Origin: Streptomyces decoyicus
Lineage (GTDB): Bacteria; Actinomycetota; Actinomycetes; Streptomycetales; Streptomycetaceae
NCBI RefSeq assembly: GCF_019880305.1
Contig: NZ_CP082301.1
Location: 4,960,001 to 5,024,000, forward strand
Direction of reading: 5' to 3'
DNA length: 64,000 nucleotides
Positions 1 to 8,514 of the stretch are shown here, one piece after another (positions within the stretch are counted from its first letter, which is position 1; every line of letters begins with the position of its first letter). A program made the translations under genes and the position numbers. A model generated the notes under the pieces. That model made no database searches and was not told the origin of the DNA. It saw only the letters and a program-made list of their open reading frames with translations.

Positions 1-502
1 TCCACTCCGCGCCGTTGCGGTACAGCTCGCCGAAGACCATGGCGGTCTCGGTGGCCGCGTCCTCGCTGAGGTCGTAGCGGGCGAGCTCGGTGCCGCCGGC
101 CTGGTTGATGATGCGGATGAAGGCGTTCCGCACCTGGCCGAAGTTCTGGCTGCGGTTCTCGGCGTCGTAGATCGAGACCGGGAAGACGATCTTGTCGATG
201 TCCGCCGGCAGCGCCGCCAGGTTGACGTTGATCTGCTCGTCGTCGCCCTCGCCCTGGCCGGTGACGTTGTCACCGGTGTGCACGATGGACTGGTCCGGCG
301 TGGCCTTGTTGTTGAAGAAGACGAAGTGCTGGTCGGAGTAGACCTTGCCGCTCGGGTTGACCGCGATCGCGCTCGCGTCGAGGTCGAAGTCCGTGCCGGT
401 GGTGGTCCGGACGTCCCAGCCGAGGCCGACCGTGACGGCGGTCAGGCCCGGTGCCTCCTTGGTGAGCGAGACGTTGCCGCCCTTGGACAGGCTTACAGCC
501 AT
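1..502 (-). CDS. terD: TerD-family stress protein (C-terminus outside window)
   Basis: The reading frame on the minus strand starts MAVSLSKGGNVSLTKEAPGL, the classic TerD opening. It continues through GWDVR, FDLDASA, SDQHFVFFNN, DNVTGQGEGDDE and the INQAGGTELARYDLSED block, which are the acidic Ca2+-binding loops of the TerD/CABP domain. About 167 residues are present and the normal length is near 191, so only the tail is missing beyond the window edge. The start ATG (500-502) has an AAGGAAAGGGA ribosome site just upstream. TerD proteins are cytosolic and linked to tellurite or oxidative stress and, in Streptomyces, to differentiation. No other ter genes are visible in the window. Confidence 0.95.
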   Translation of the reverse strand, partial: MAVSLSKGGNVSLTKEAPGLTAVTVGLGWDVRTTTGTDFDLDASAIAVNPSGKVYSDQHFVFFNNKATPDQSIVHTGDNVTGQGEGDDEQINVNLAALPADIDKIVFPVSIYDAENRSQNFGQVRNAFIRIINQAGGTELARYDLSEDAATETAMVFGELYRNGAEW

Positions 503-705
503 GGGATGTCCCTTTCCTTGTCGACTCGTCGAATCGTCGGGCTCCGTACTGCGGACGAAGCTACCGTCACCCACCACAACGCGATGAGGGGACCGCCAGG
601 TTCCAGCAGTCTTTACTCTCTTTGCCGAATCCTGATGCGGACGCCCCGGCGAATGCCCCGAAAAGCGGGTGACGGGGCCCTGTGGCACGCGAGATCATAG
701 GACTC

Positions 706-1134
706 ATGTCCGGGCCCTATGTCATCCGCGGTTCGGTCGTCCTTCCAGAGGCCGAGCTCGTATGGCGTTTCTCGCGCTCCTCCGGTCCGGGCGGCCAGCA
801 CGTCAACACCAGCGACAGCCAGGTCGAGCTGCGCCTCGACCTCGGCAGGACGCAGGCGCTGCCGCCGGTGTGGAAGGAGCGCGCCCTGGAGCGGCTGGCG
901 GGCCGGCTGGTCGACGGCGTGCTGTCCGTGCGCGCCTCCGAGCACCGCTCCCAGTGGCGCAACCGCGAGACCGCCGCCGTCCGGCTGGCCTCGCTGCTCG
1001 CCGAGGCCACCGCGCCCCCGCCCAAGCCGCGCCGCAAGTCGCGGATCCCGCGGGGCATCAATGAGCGGCGGCTGCGCGAGAAGAAGCAGCGCGGCGACAC
1101 CAAGCGCGGCCGCTCGGGCCGCGACTGGGGCTGA
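706..1134 (+). CDS. arfB: Peptidyl-tRNA hydrolase ArfB (YaeJ), ribosome rescue factor
   Basis: The protein (about 142 aa) opens MSGPYVIRGSVVLPEAEL and has the catalytic GGQ loop in SSGPGGQHVNTSDSQVELR. It ends in a strongly basic tail (KPRRKSRIPRGINERRLREKKQRGDTKRGRSGRD). GGQ plus a basic C-terminal tail that enters the empty mRNA channel is diagnostic of ArfB, which releases nascent chains from stalled ribosomes. I prefer the ATG at 706 over an upstream GTG at 682, because family members begin about here. It diverges from terD and is convergent with the flavin reductase gene. Confidence 0.93.
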   Translation: MSGPYVIRGSVVLPEAELVWRFSRSSGPGGQHVNTSDSQVELRLDLGRTQALPPVWKERALERLAGRLVDGVLSVRASEHRSQWRNRETAAVRLASLLAEATAPPPKPRRKSRIPRGINERRLREKKQRGDTKRGRSGRDWG

Positions 1135-1211
1135 CCGGCCCCCGCGGCCGCCCTCCCGGCCGCCCCGCCCGCGGGCGGGGCCCGGTTCTCACCCCAACTG
1201 TCTCCCGGCTC

Positions 1212-1826
1212 TCACCCCAACTGCCGGTACTTCCCCCGGAAATACGTCAGCGGCCCGTCGTCCTCGTTCGGAATCGACGTGGCCAGTACGCGGGCGATGA
1301 CGAGCGTGTGATCGCCGGCCACGACCCGTTGCTCGGTGCGGCACTCCATGGTCGCGAGCGCTCCGCCGACGAGCGGGGCACCGGACACTTCGCCCCGTAC
1401 GAACGGAATGTCCTCGAAGAGCAGCCGGTCGCTGATGCGCCCCTTCATCGCGAACCGTCCGGCAATCTGCCGCTGATGCCCCGAGAGCACCGACACCGCC
1501 CAGAGCGGTTGCAGCTCCAGCAGGTCGTCCATCCGTGAGTCGTTGCGAACGCTCACCATCACGAGCGGCGGATCGAGGGACACGGACAGGAAGGCCGTGG
1601 CGGTCATGCCGACGTCCTCGCCGTGCGGCCCCTCGTCCGGGTCGTGGGCGGTGATCAGCACCACTCCGGCGGCGAGGCGGGACAGGGCGGCGCGGAATTC
1701 TTCGTCACTCACTCCCACAGAATGCGGGATGGGCGTACCGCCCGGCGCGGAGGCGAGGGCGACGGTGGGTGCGGAGGAGGCGGCGGGCCCGGAGGCTGCT
1801 GTATCGGCAGGGCTTTTCGTGAACAC
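1212..1826 (-). CDS. Flavin reductase-like (FMN-binding split barrel) protein
   Basis: About 204 aa. After a low-complexity Ala/Pro N-terminus of about 38 residues, the domain runs EEFRAALSRLAAGVVLITA, GMTATAFLSVSLDPPLVMVSV, QRQIAGRF and GDHTLVIARVL. This matches the flavin-reductase-like family that supplies reduced FMN to two-component monooxygenases. The listed start is a GTG. A later GTG just before the VGVSDEEF stretch (near 1720) may be the true start and would remove the disordered leader. There is no adjacent monooxygenase, so its partner is unknown. Confidence 0.85.
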   Translation of the reverse strand: MFTKSPADTAASGPAASSAPTVALASAPGGTPIPHSVGVSDEEFRAALSRLAAGVVLITAHDPDEGPHGEDVGMTATAFLSVSLDPPLVMVSVRNDSRMDDLLELQPLWAVSVLSGHQRQIAGRFAMKGRISDRLLFEDIPFVRGEVSGAPLVGGALATMECRTEQRVVAGDHTLVIARVLATSIPNEDDGPLTYFRGKYRQLG

Positions 1827-2004
1827 GCCATAAACGCTAACTTCGTCGGCCCCCTGCGCGCATCGGGCCCGGGGACCATCCGCGTCCTAGGTCTGACGGC
1901 GGAAGTCCGGAACACTCGGAAATTTGCGTTCAGGAAGTGTAGAAAGAGTGAAGGCGCGCTCCTGTGGCGGCTTTCTGGGAGATCGCCAAACGTCTTTACA
2001 GCTT

Positions 2005-2020
2005 TGTGACTTGAGTCACA
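2005..2020. promoter_or_regulatory. Crp-like operator upstream of cdgB
   Basis: TGTGACTTGAGTCACA is a perfect 6-bp-arm inverted repeat. It matches TGTGA-N6-TCACA, the general Crp consensus, and the Streptomyces Crp pattern GTG-N6-GNCAC. It lies about 55 bp upstream of the cdgB start in an otherwise gene-free stretch. Crp binding here is an inference from the motif only. Confidence 0.6.
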
Positions 2021-2034
2021 GCAGGCGCTAATTG

Positions 2035-2049
2035 TTGACCCTGTGTACC
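2035..2049. promoter_or_regulatory. BldD box upstream of cdgB
   Basis: The 15-mer TTGACCCTGTGTACC fits the BldD palindrome NTNACNC(A/T)GNGTNAN with one deviation (A to C at position 14). It lies 25-40 bp upstream of the cdgB start. BldD is the c-di-GMP-bound repressor of development and cdgB is a known type of BldD target, so this would be a feedback site. Confidence 0.7.
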
Positions 2050-2058
2050 GGGTGAACA

Positions 2059-2079
2059 GCTCACTGTGATTCAGTGAGC
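2059..2079. promoter_or_regulatory. 8-bp-stem hairpin at the cdgB translation start
   Basis: GCTCACTG and CAGTGAGC form a perfect 8-bp stem around the 5-nt loop TGATT. The stem includes the GTG at 2074 and abuts the alternative GTG at 2080. It could mask initiation or be a second operator. No regulator is known to me. Confidence 0.45.
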
Positions 2080-3816
2080 GTGGAATCGGACGACAAAGAA
2101 TCGTGGAGTTTGCTGTCGAGGTCTCAGGGAGAGCGAGCGATGGAGACCGAGTCGGAGCCATACGTCCGTCTTGCGACCCTGCGGCAGCTGCACCAAGTGG
2201 TCGCCGAGCTGAACACCGCACGCAGCCTCGCGGACACCCTTCAGACGGTCGCCGACGGCGCGATCACCGGGCTCGGCTATGAGCTGGCCGCGGTCAATCT
2301 CGTCCGCCCCGACGGCGATCTCGTGGTCGCCGCCGTCGCCGGCAGCGCGGGTGCCGAGGCGCTGATGGCCGGACGGGCCGGCTCCCGCGCCTCCTGGGAC
2401 CGCCGGCTGTCCATGGGCGAGCGCTGGGGCGACCTGTGCTTCATCCCGCACACCGAGGGCTGGGTGCTCGATGACGACGACGTACCGCAGTGGCACACGG
2501 CCGGACCCGCACCCCGCTTCCCCGACGAGTGGCACCCCATGGACCGCCTCTTCGCGCCCATGTACACCGCGGCCAACGGCGGCGGCGAGCTGCTCGGAGT
2601 GATCTCCGTCGACCGGCCGCGCAACGGCAGGCGGCCCGGCCCCTGGGGCCAGGAAGCCCTCCAGATGTACGCCTTCCAGTCCGCCATCGCGATCAGCAAC
2701 GCCCGGCTGCGGGCCAACATGCAGCGCGCCCTGGTCCGGCTGGAGCGCGAGCAGCAGGCGCTGCGCGCCAGCGAGGAGAGCTTCCGGCAGGCGTTCGAGT
2801 ACGCACCGAGCGGTATGGCCGTGGCCGAAATGGGCGGTGACCAGCACGGGCGGCTGCTACGCACCAACGACGCGCTGTGCCGGCTGCTGGGCCGCCCGGC
2901 CTCCGGGATGCGCCGCTACTCCTTCTCCGACCTGGTCCACCCCGAGGACATCGGCACGCTGCTGCGCACCTCCGCCGAGGGCGGCCGCGCCGAGCTGCGG
3001 CTGGCCCGCCGGGACGGCACCTACGTGTGGGTCTCGCTGCGCAACTCCGTCGTCGCCGACACCACCGACGGCCCCCGCTTCCTGCTCACCCACGTCGAGG
3101 ACATCGAGGAGCGCAAGCGGCACGAGCTCCAGCTCGCGCACCGCGCCAGCCACGATTCGCTGACCGGGCTGCCCAACAGTGCCGAGCTGCGGGCCCGGCT
3201 CGGCGCCCGGCTGTGCTCCCGCCCGCCCGGCTCGATGGCGGACGCCTACGCCTCGTCGGGCGTCATCCACACCGATCCCCGGGACGCGTACGGCTTCCGG
3301 CCGGACGGGAAGGAGCCCTTCGACGGGCTCGACGGCTTCGAGGGCGGGCTCCCGGCCCCGTTCGACCACCATGTCCATCTCGTCGCCCCCGCGGACGGGC
3401 CGGCCGACGACGGCTCGAAGGGGCTCGCGGTCCTCTTCTGCGACCTCGACGGCTTCAAGTCGATCAACGACCGCTTCGGGCACAACACCGGCGACGCGGT
3501 GCTGATAGAGGTCGCCCGCCGGCTGACCAGCGGCGTCCGGGACGGCGATACGGTCGCCCGGCTCGGCGGCGACGAATTCGTGGTGCTCGCCGACGGCCTC
3601 GGCACCGCCGACGCCGAGGACCTCGCGGTCCGGCTGCGGAACGCGATCATCCCGCCGATCCGCGTGGAGGGGCGGGCGGTCCGGGTGGGCGCCAGCTTCG
3701 GCATCGGCTGGGCGAGCTGCGGGATGACGGCCGAGGAAGTGCTGGAGTCGGCCGATCAGCGGATGTACGTCGAGAAGCGCTCCCGCTCGAAGGCGAACCG
3801 GCGGGCGGCGGGCTGA
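2074..3816 (+). CDS. cdgB: Diguanylate cyclase CdgB (GAF-PAS-GGDEF)
   Basis: About 580 aa. Residues about 25-220 form a GAF domain. About 230-350 form a PAS/PAC sensor (SFRQAFEYAPSGMAVAEM; TDGPRFLLTHVEDIEERKRHELQLAH). About 355-580 form the GGDEF domain, with SLTGLPN, a roughly 65-residue insertion, VLFCDLDGFKSINDRFGH and the catalytic RLGGDEFVVLAD. The signature is intact, so it should make c-di-GMP from 2 GTP; no EAL domain follows. Domain order and neighbours match Streptomyces CdgB, which affects development and antibiotic onset. The start could be GTG 2074, GTG 2080 or ATG 2140. BldD-like and Crp-like boxes lie just upstream. Confidence 0.92.
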   Translation: MSVESDDKESWSLLSRSQGERAMETESEPYVRLATLRQLHQVVAELNTARSLADTLQTVADGAITGLGYELAAVNLVRPDGDLVVAAVAGSAGAEALMAGRAGSRASWDRRLSMGERWGDLCFIPHTEGWVLDDDDVPQWHTAGPAPRFPDEWHPMDRLFAPMYTAANGGGELLGVISVDRPRNGRRPGPWGQEALQMYAFQSAIAISNARLRANMQRALVRLEREQQALRASEESFRQAFEYAPSGMAVAEMGGDQHGRLLRTNDALCRLLGRPASGMRRYSFSDLVHPEDIGTLLRTSAEGGRAELRLARRDGTYVWVSLRNSVVADTTDGPRFLLTHVEDIEERKRHELQLAHRASHDSLTGLPNSAELRARLGARLCSRPPGSMADAYASSGVIHTDPRDAYGFRPDGKEPFDGLDGFEGGLPAPFDHHVHLVAPADGPADDGSKGLAVLFCDLDGFKSINDRFGHNTGDAVLIEVARRLTSGVRDGDTVARLGGDEFVVLADGLGTADAEDLAVRLRNAIIPPIRVEGRAVRVGASFGIGWASCGMTAEEVLESADQRMYVEKRSRSKANRRAAG

Positions 3817-4076
3817 GCCACGGGCGGACCGGGGCGACGGCCGGGTCCGGTGCCGCGTATCTCACACCGGGCCCGCTCCGGGCCCCGCACCAGCAGTTCA
3901 CCGGTCCGTAGCGATCTTGTGGCCCTTCGGGCTCGGTGTGCGGCGGCCTTCAGGGGGTAGGCTGCGCCGATGCGGCGCGGCGCCGCCGGGGGCCCGAAAG
4001 ACAGTTCGCGCAGAAGAATCATGCGGACGCGCGAAGACGCGCACGACGCGCACAGATCGCTTGGGAGTGACACGGA

Positions 4077-4997
4077 ATGACGGCCGGCAACAACGGCGCG
4101 GACACGCCGGAGAACGACGACCCGTTCGCCTATCTCTACCGCTCGGAAGGCGGCGAGGGCGGCGCACCGGGCCCGTCGGGCGATGGTCCGGCGGCGCGGC
4201 AGCCGGGCGTCCCGCGTACCTCCTACAACCAGGTCCGGGCGGTCGGCCAGCGCCAGTACGGCCAGCAGGCTCCGCAGCAGGTGACGTACGGGCAGCAGAA
4301 CGCCCACTACGCCGCGCCGGAGACGCTGCCCGGCGGCGACCGTACGCGCTCCGCCCCGGCCCCGGGCAACGGTGGCCAGGAGCCGCGCCGCGGCCGCAAC
4401 GGCCTGCTGATCGGCGCCGTCGCGGTGGTCGCGGTGGTGTGCATAGGCATCGGCGTCGCGATGCTCACCAACGGCAAGAACGCCAAGGACGACACCGCGG
4501 GCAAGCCGGGCCCGACGGCCGGCGACACGGTGTCCCCCGGTGACAAGCCCAAGAAGCCCGCTCCCGGCAAGCTGCCCAAGGAGGACGCGGGAAGCCTGCG
4601 GCTGGACGGCGGGGCGACCACGGCCAAGGACGTGCCGGGCGCGCGCTCGGCCGGCGGGACGTATGTGGCGGGGATGAACACCCCTGGCGCGTCCGCCACT
4701 TGGACCGTCGATGTGCCCCGGTCCGGCGACTACACGCTCTTCGTCGGCTACGGCGTGCCGGGCAAGGACGCCGATTCCTCGCTGACCATCAACGGTCAGC
4801 CGCGCTCGACGAAGCTCAACATGGAGAACTTCGCCGGGGCGAAGGAGGGCGCGTGGGACAAGGGCTGGACCCGTACCTTCGCCTGGATCCAGCTGAACAA
4901 GGGCACGAACACCATCAAGATCTCGTGCGAGCAGGGCAACAAGTGCGACTTCAACCTGGACAAGGTCACCCTCAAGGCGGGCCAGGTCAAGCGCTGA
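4077..4997 (+). CDS. Membrane-anchored protein with C-terminal carbohydrate-binding-like domain
   Basis: About 306 aa. An N-terminal cytosolic, Gln/Pro/Gly-rich disordered part (1-105) is followed by one transmembrane helix (NGLLIGAVAVVAVVCIGIGV, about 108-130). A Lys/Pro/Gly linker leads to a beta-rich extracellular domain (about 175-306) with SATWTVDVPRSGDYTLFVGY, LTINGQPRS and KGTNTIKISCE, which resembles CBM6/CBM35 lectin-like modules. Two Cys (SCEQGNKCDF) probably form a disulfide. It probably binds cell-wall or extracellular sugar; no catalytic residues are seen. It stands alone, followed by a strong terminator. Confidence 0.7.
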   Translation: MTAGNNGADTPENDDPFAYLYRSEGGEGGAPGPSGDGPAARQPGVPRTSYNQVRAVGQRQYGQQAPQQVTYGQQNAHYAAPETLPGGDRTRSAPAPGNGGQEPRRGRNGLLIGAVAVVAVVCIGIGVAMLTNGKNAKDDTAGKPGPTAGDTVSPGDKPKKPAPGKLPKEDAGSLRLDGGATTAKDVPGARSAGGTYVAGMNTPGASATWTVDVPRSGDYTLFVGYGVPGKDADSSLTINGQPRSTKLNMENFAGAKEGAWDKGWTRTFAWIQLNKGTNTIKISCEQGNKCDFNLDKVTLKAGQVKR

Positions 4998-5028
4998 CGG
5001 CAGGGCCGGCGCCGGCCCGGTGAGCAGG

Positions 5029-5070
5029 AGCGGTGTGCCGCGGGGACGATCCCCGGAGCACACCGCTTTT
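5029..5070 (+). terminator. Intrinsic terminator after the CBM-like gene
   Basis: AGCGGTGTGC (5029-5038) pairs perfectly with GCACACCGCT (5058-5067). An inner GGGG/CCCC stem lies between them and a short T run follows. It separates the convergent CBM-like and PfkB genes. Confidence 0.85.
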
Positions 5071-5102
5071 CGCTGTGCGGGTGCGGCGCGGCGCGCCGCC
5101 CC

Positions 5103-6041
5103 TCAGCGGTCCGGCCCGGCCGCGGAGTGATCGCTCGTCACCACGACGCGTGCCAGCAGCTCTTCATACGTAGCCGTATCGAACTCGCCCGCCGCCGGGG
5201 CCCGTACGGTCGCCGCGGACAGTGCCACCGCGCGGGTCAGCCGGTCCGGCCAGGGCAGGCCCTCCACCAGGCCCGAGAGCAGGCCGGCCACCGCGGAATC
5301 GCCGGCGCCGGTCGGGTTCCCGGCGATCCGACGCGGCGGGGTGGCCTGCCAGGTGCCGTCGGCGGTCACCGCGAGCATGCCGGCCGGGCCGAGCGAGGCG
5401 GCCACCGCGTGGGCGCCGCGGCGGCGCGCGTCGCGGGCGGCGCGCAGCGGCTCGGTGCTGCCGGTGAGGGCGGCGAGTTCATCGGCGTTGGGCTTGGCGA
5501 GGTCGGGGCGGGCGGCCAGGCCGCGGCGCAGCGGTTCGCCGCTGGTGTCGAGCAGGACCGGGACGCCGGCGCTGCGCGCGGCCCGGGTGAGCCGGGCATA
5601 GACATCGACCGGAACGCCCGGCGGCAGGCTGCCGCACAGCGCCACCGCCTGCGCCTCGCCCAGCAGTTCGCGGTAGGCGCCGAGGAAGGTGTCCCATTCG
5701 GCGGGGGAGACGGTCGGGCCCGGCTCGTTGAGCTGGGTGGTGTCTCCGCCGGCCGCGTCGACGACGGCGACGGTGCGGCGGGTGGTGCCGCCGACCGGGA
5801 CCAGGGCGTCGGTGACCCCGGTCTCCGCGAGCAGCGCGCGCAGCGCCGTGCCGGTGCCGCCGCCCGCGAAGCCGGTGGCGACCGTGCGGTGGCCGAGCGC
5901 GGCCAGCACCCGGGCGACGTTCAGGCCCTTGCCGCCGGGGCGTTCGGAGACCTCGGTGACCCGGTTCGTGGTGTGCGGGTGGAGCCGGGGAACGCGGTAG
6001 GTGATGTCCAGGGCGGCGTTCAGCGTGACCGTAAGGATCAT
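5103..6041 (-). CDS. PfkB-family sugar (1-phosphofructokinase/tagatose-6-P type) kinase
   Basis: About 312 aa, full length for PfkB kinases. The opening MILTVTLNAALDITYRV and GGKGLNVARVLAALG are the 1-phosphofructokinase/LacC signatures. Near the end, NPTGAGDSAVAGLL carries the catalytic Asp and anion-hole GAGD. It lies about 195 bp downstream of nagA on the same strand, so a role in amino-sugar or hexose-phosphate metabolism is likely, but the substrate cannot be read from the sequence. It may share the nagKA transcript. Confidence 0.85.
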   Translation of the reverse strand: MILTVTLNAALDITYRVPRLHPHTTNRVTEVSERPGGKGLNVARVLAALGHRTVATGFAGGGTGTALRALLAETGVTDALVPVGGTTRRTVAVVDAAGGDTTQLNEPGPTVSPAEWDTFLGAYRELLGEAQAVALCGSLPPGVPVDVYARLTRAARSAGVPVLLDTSGEPLRRGLAARPDLAKPNADELAALTGSTEPLRAARDARRRGAHAVAASLGPAGMLAVTADGTWQATPPRRIAGNPTGAGDSAVAGLLSGLVEGLPWPDRLTRAVALSAATVRAPAAGEFDTATYEELLARVVVTSDHSAAGPDR

Positions 6042-6236
6042 GGTCGCCCCTCCGGGCAGTCATGGCCGGGCGGCCGGGCGTCGGGCAACCGCGCGCGGCG
6101 GTGGCATACGGACAAGTGCGCGAGCGATCATGCCATCGCCGGTGGTGGTTGGCCCAGACCCGGACCCGCCGCCGCTGCCCGGGGGCAGGGCGGAGGGGCG
6201 GCCGGCCGTGCGGCCGCCCGCTGCCGGTGCGGAGCG

Positions 6237-7448
6237 TCAGACGCCCGGCGGGCGCACCAGCCACTCGCCCCGGCGCATGACTCCCACCAGGTCGTATGCC
6301 GCGTCCAGCACCACCAGGTCGGCGTCCTTGCCGGTCTGGAGGGAGCCGGTCCGGTCGTCGATGCCCAGGAGGCGGGCCGGGGTGGCCGAAAGTGCCTGTA
6401 CGGCCTGGTCGACCGTCAGGCCGTCGACGGTCACGGCGCGCTGGAAGGCGCGGTCCAGGGTGAGGGTGGAGCCGGCGATCGAACCGGCCGTGGGGCCTTC
6501 GCTGATGCGCGCGACCCCGTCCTTGACCTCGACCTGCATCGGGCCGAGCGGGTACATCCCGTCGTTCATGCCGGCCGCGCCCATGGCGTCGGTGATGAAC
6601 GCGACCCGTCCGGCACCGGCCTCACGCACCGCCAGCTGGAGCATCGCGGGGTGCAGATGGGTGCCGTCGTTGATGAGCTCGACGCTGATCCGCTCGTCCT
6701 CCAGGAGCGCGGCGACCGGGCCGGGCGCGCGGTGGCCCAGCGCGGGCATCGCGTTGAAGAGGTGGGTGGCGACGGTGGCGCCGGCCTCGATGGCCCGGCG
6801 GGTGGTGTCGTAGGTGGAGTCGGTGTGGCCGATGGCGGCGATCACCCCGGCGTCGGCGAGCAGCCGTACGGACTCCATGCCACCGGGCAGTTCGGGCGCG
6901 ACGGTCATCATCGACACGGTGCCGTGCGAGGCGTCGATGAGCTTGCGGACGTCGGCCGGGTCCGGGTCGCGCAGCAGCTCCGGCTGATGGGCGCCGCAGC
7001 GGTCCGCGGAGATGAACGGGCCCTCGAAGTGGATGCCGGCCAGCTCGCCCTGCTGGACCAGCTCGGCGAGCACCGCGGCCTGCCGGGCGAGGTCGGCCAG
7101 TTCGCCGGTGACGGTGGAGGCGACCATCGAGGTGGTGCCGTGCCTGCGATGGGTCTCGGCCACCTTCAGGCACTCTTCGGGGTCGGCGGACGAGAACGAG
7201 CCGCCGCCTCCGCCGTGGACGTGCATATCGACGAAGCCGGGGACGATGAGATGGCCCGAGAGGTCCACGGTGCGTCCGGCCGCCGCCTCGTCCAGGTCGA
7301 GGTCACGGCTGTGGACATCGCCGATCCGGCCGCCCTCGATGGCGATCCGGCCGCGCTCGACGACGCCGGACGGCCGGGCGAGACGGGCGCCGGCCAGGAC
7401 GGTGCGCCCGGGGCCCGAGGACCGCTGCGCGGACTGTTGCTGTGCCAT
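6237..7448 (-). CDS. nagA: N-acetylglucosamine-6-phosphate deacetylase
   Basis: About 403 aa from ATG 7446-7448 (MAQQQSAQRSSGPG). Motifs of the amidohydrolase NagA family: VPGFVDMHVHGGGG (metal-binding HxH), GIHFEGPFIS (metal Glu), AIGHTDSTYD, ATHLFNAM and FITDAMGAAG (catalytic Asp). It removes the acetyl group from GlcNAc-6-P to give GlcN-6-P in the cytosol. Its ATG overlaps the TGA of nagK (TGATG), so the two are translationally coupled and share the DasR-type site upstream of nagK. Confidence 0.95.
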   Translation of the reverse strand: MAQQQSAQRSSGPGRTVLAGARLARPSGVVERGRIAIEGGRIGDVHSRDLDLDEAAAGRTVDLSGHLIVPGFVDMHVHGGGGGSFSSADPEECLKVAETHRRHGTTSMVASTVTGELADLARQAAVLAELVQQGELAGIHFEGPFISADRCGAHQPELLRDPDPADVRKLIDASHGTVSMMTVAPELPGGMESVRLLADAGVIAAIGHTDSTYDTTRRAIEAGATVATHLFNAMPALGHRAPGPVAALLEDERISVELINDGTHLHPAMLQLAVREAGAGRVAFITDAMGAAGMNDGMYPLGPMQVEVKDGVARISEGPTAGSIAGSTLTLDRAFQRAVTVDGLTVDQAVQALSATPARLLGIDDRTGSLQTGKDADLVVLDAAYDLVGVMRRGEWLVRPPGV

Positions 7449-8413
7449 CAGGCGGTTACCTCCGTGGAGAGAAGATCCCAGGCGAGCAGTCCTGCGCCCA
7501 GGCACCCGGCGGCGTCCCCCAGGGCCGCCGGAACGATCGAGGGGAGCCGCTGGAACGTAACGCGGCGGCGGACCGCTTCCCGCAGAGGTGTGAACAGCGT
7601 GTCGCCCGCCTCGGCGAGCCCGCCGCCGATGATCAGCGTCTGCGGGTCGAGCAGGGTGAGGCCGGTGACCAGGCCGTCGGCGAGGGCGTCCACGGCGTTC
7701 TGCCATACGGCGCGGGCCCGCTCGTTGCCGGATTCCACGGCCTTGGCCGCGTCCGCCGCGCTGGCCCGCGGATCCTTGCAGACCGCCGCCCAGTCACGGC
7801 CGACCGCGGCGGCCGAGGCCAGCGTCTCCAGACAGCCGCGCTGACCACAGCCGCACGCGCGCCCGCCGGGCCGTACGACGATGTGGCCGATCTCTCCCGC
7901 GCTGCCGTGCGCACCGGCCTCGATCCGGCCGCCGATGCCGATGGCGCCCGCGATCCCCGTGCCCAGCGGGACGAAGAGGAACCGGTCGGCGTCCCGGCCG
8001 GCGCCGATCCGGCCCTCGGCCAGCCCACCGGTGCGGACGTCGTGGCCGAGGGCGACCGGCACGCCGCCGAGCCGCTCGGACAGCAGCGCCCGCATCGGTA
8101 CGTCCTGCCAGCCGAGGTTCGCGGCGTAGACGGCGGTGCCGGAGCGTTCGTCGACGATGCCGGGGACGGCGACGCCGGCCGCCGCGGCGGGGGCGCCGAA
8201 GCGGGCCGTGCCGAGGTCGCGCAGCTCGGCGGCGAAGCCGAGGATGGCCTCGACCACCGCGTCGGGGCCCCGCTCGCGGCCGGTGGGGCGCCGTGCCTCG
8301 TACAGCAGAACGGGGGGACCGGCAGGCGTCCCCCCGGAAGGCGCCGCGTCCACCCCTACGAGGGCGGCCTTCATTCCGGTGCCGCCCACATCAAGGGCGA
8401 TGACGTGTCTCAC
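7448..8413 (-). CDS. nagK: ROK-family N-acetylglucosamine kinase (NagK type)
   Basis: About 321 aa. The phosphate loop is IALDVGGTGMKAALV, the ROK Glu-x-Gly-His is GEIGHIVV, and the zinc signature CGCGQRGCLE follows, with VPLGTGIAGAIGI between. Placement directly before nagA with one-base overlap indicates a GlcNAc kinase feeding NagA. Substrate choice is inferred from context, since ROK kinases also include glucokinases. The start is GTG with little ribosome site. A dre-like DasR operator lies 28-43 bp upstream. Confidence 0.85.
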   Translation of the reverse strand: MRHVIALDVGGTGMKAALVGVDAAPSGGTPAGPPVLLYEARRPTGRERGPDAVVEAILGFAAELRDLGTARFGAPAAAAGVAVPGIVDERSGTAVYAANLGWQDVPMRALLSERLGGVPVALGHDVRTGGLAEGRIGAGRDADRFLFVPLGTGIAGAIGIGGRIEAGAHGSAGEIGHIVVRPGGRACGCGQRGCLETLASAAAVGRDWAAVCKDPRASAADAAKAVESGNERARAVWQNAVDALADGLVTGLTLLDPQTLIIGGGLAEAGDTLFTPLREAVRRRVTFQRLPSIVPAALGDAAGCLGAGLLAWDLLSTEVTA

Positions 8414-8440
8414 GGGAACAGTTTTGCGCGATCCGGCCTG

Positions 8441-8456
8441 AAAGGTCTAGTCCACT
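8441..8456. promoter_or_regulatory. dre-like DasR operator of nagKA
   Basis: AAAGGTCTAGTCCACT matches the 16-bp DasR-responsive element ACTGGTCTAGACCAGT at 12 of 16 positions, including the GGTCTAG core. It lies just upstream of nagK. DasR control of nagKA is established in Streptomyces; binding to this copy is inferred. Confidence 0.8.
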
Positions 8457-8514
8457 CACCGGGCGGATCGTACGGAGGGGGCTGCCCGAAGGGCGGTACC
8501 TCCGCGAAAAGGGG

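Noticed and set aside
2059..2079. The cdgB start hairpin as a BldD box
   Set aside because: TCAC-N9-GTGA has 17-bp geometry, whereas BldD boxes have 5 bp between the TNAC and GTNA half-sites; the better BldD match is at 2035-2049.
5127..7844. A 905-codon open frame antisense to the PfkB kinase, nagA and nagK
   Set aside because: Shadow of three well-supported genes; no motif of its own.
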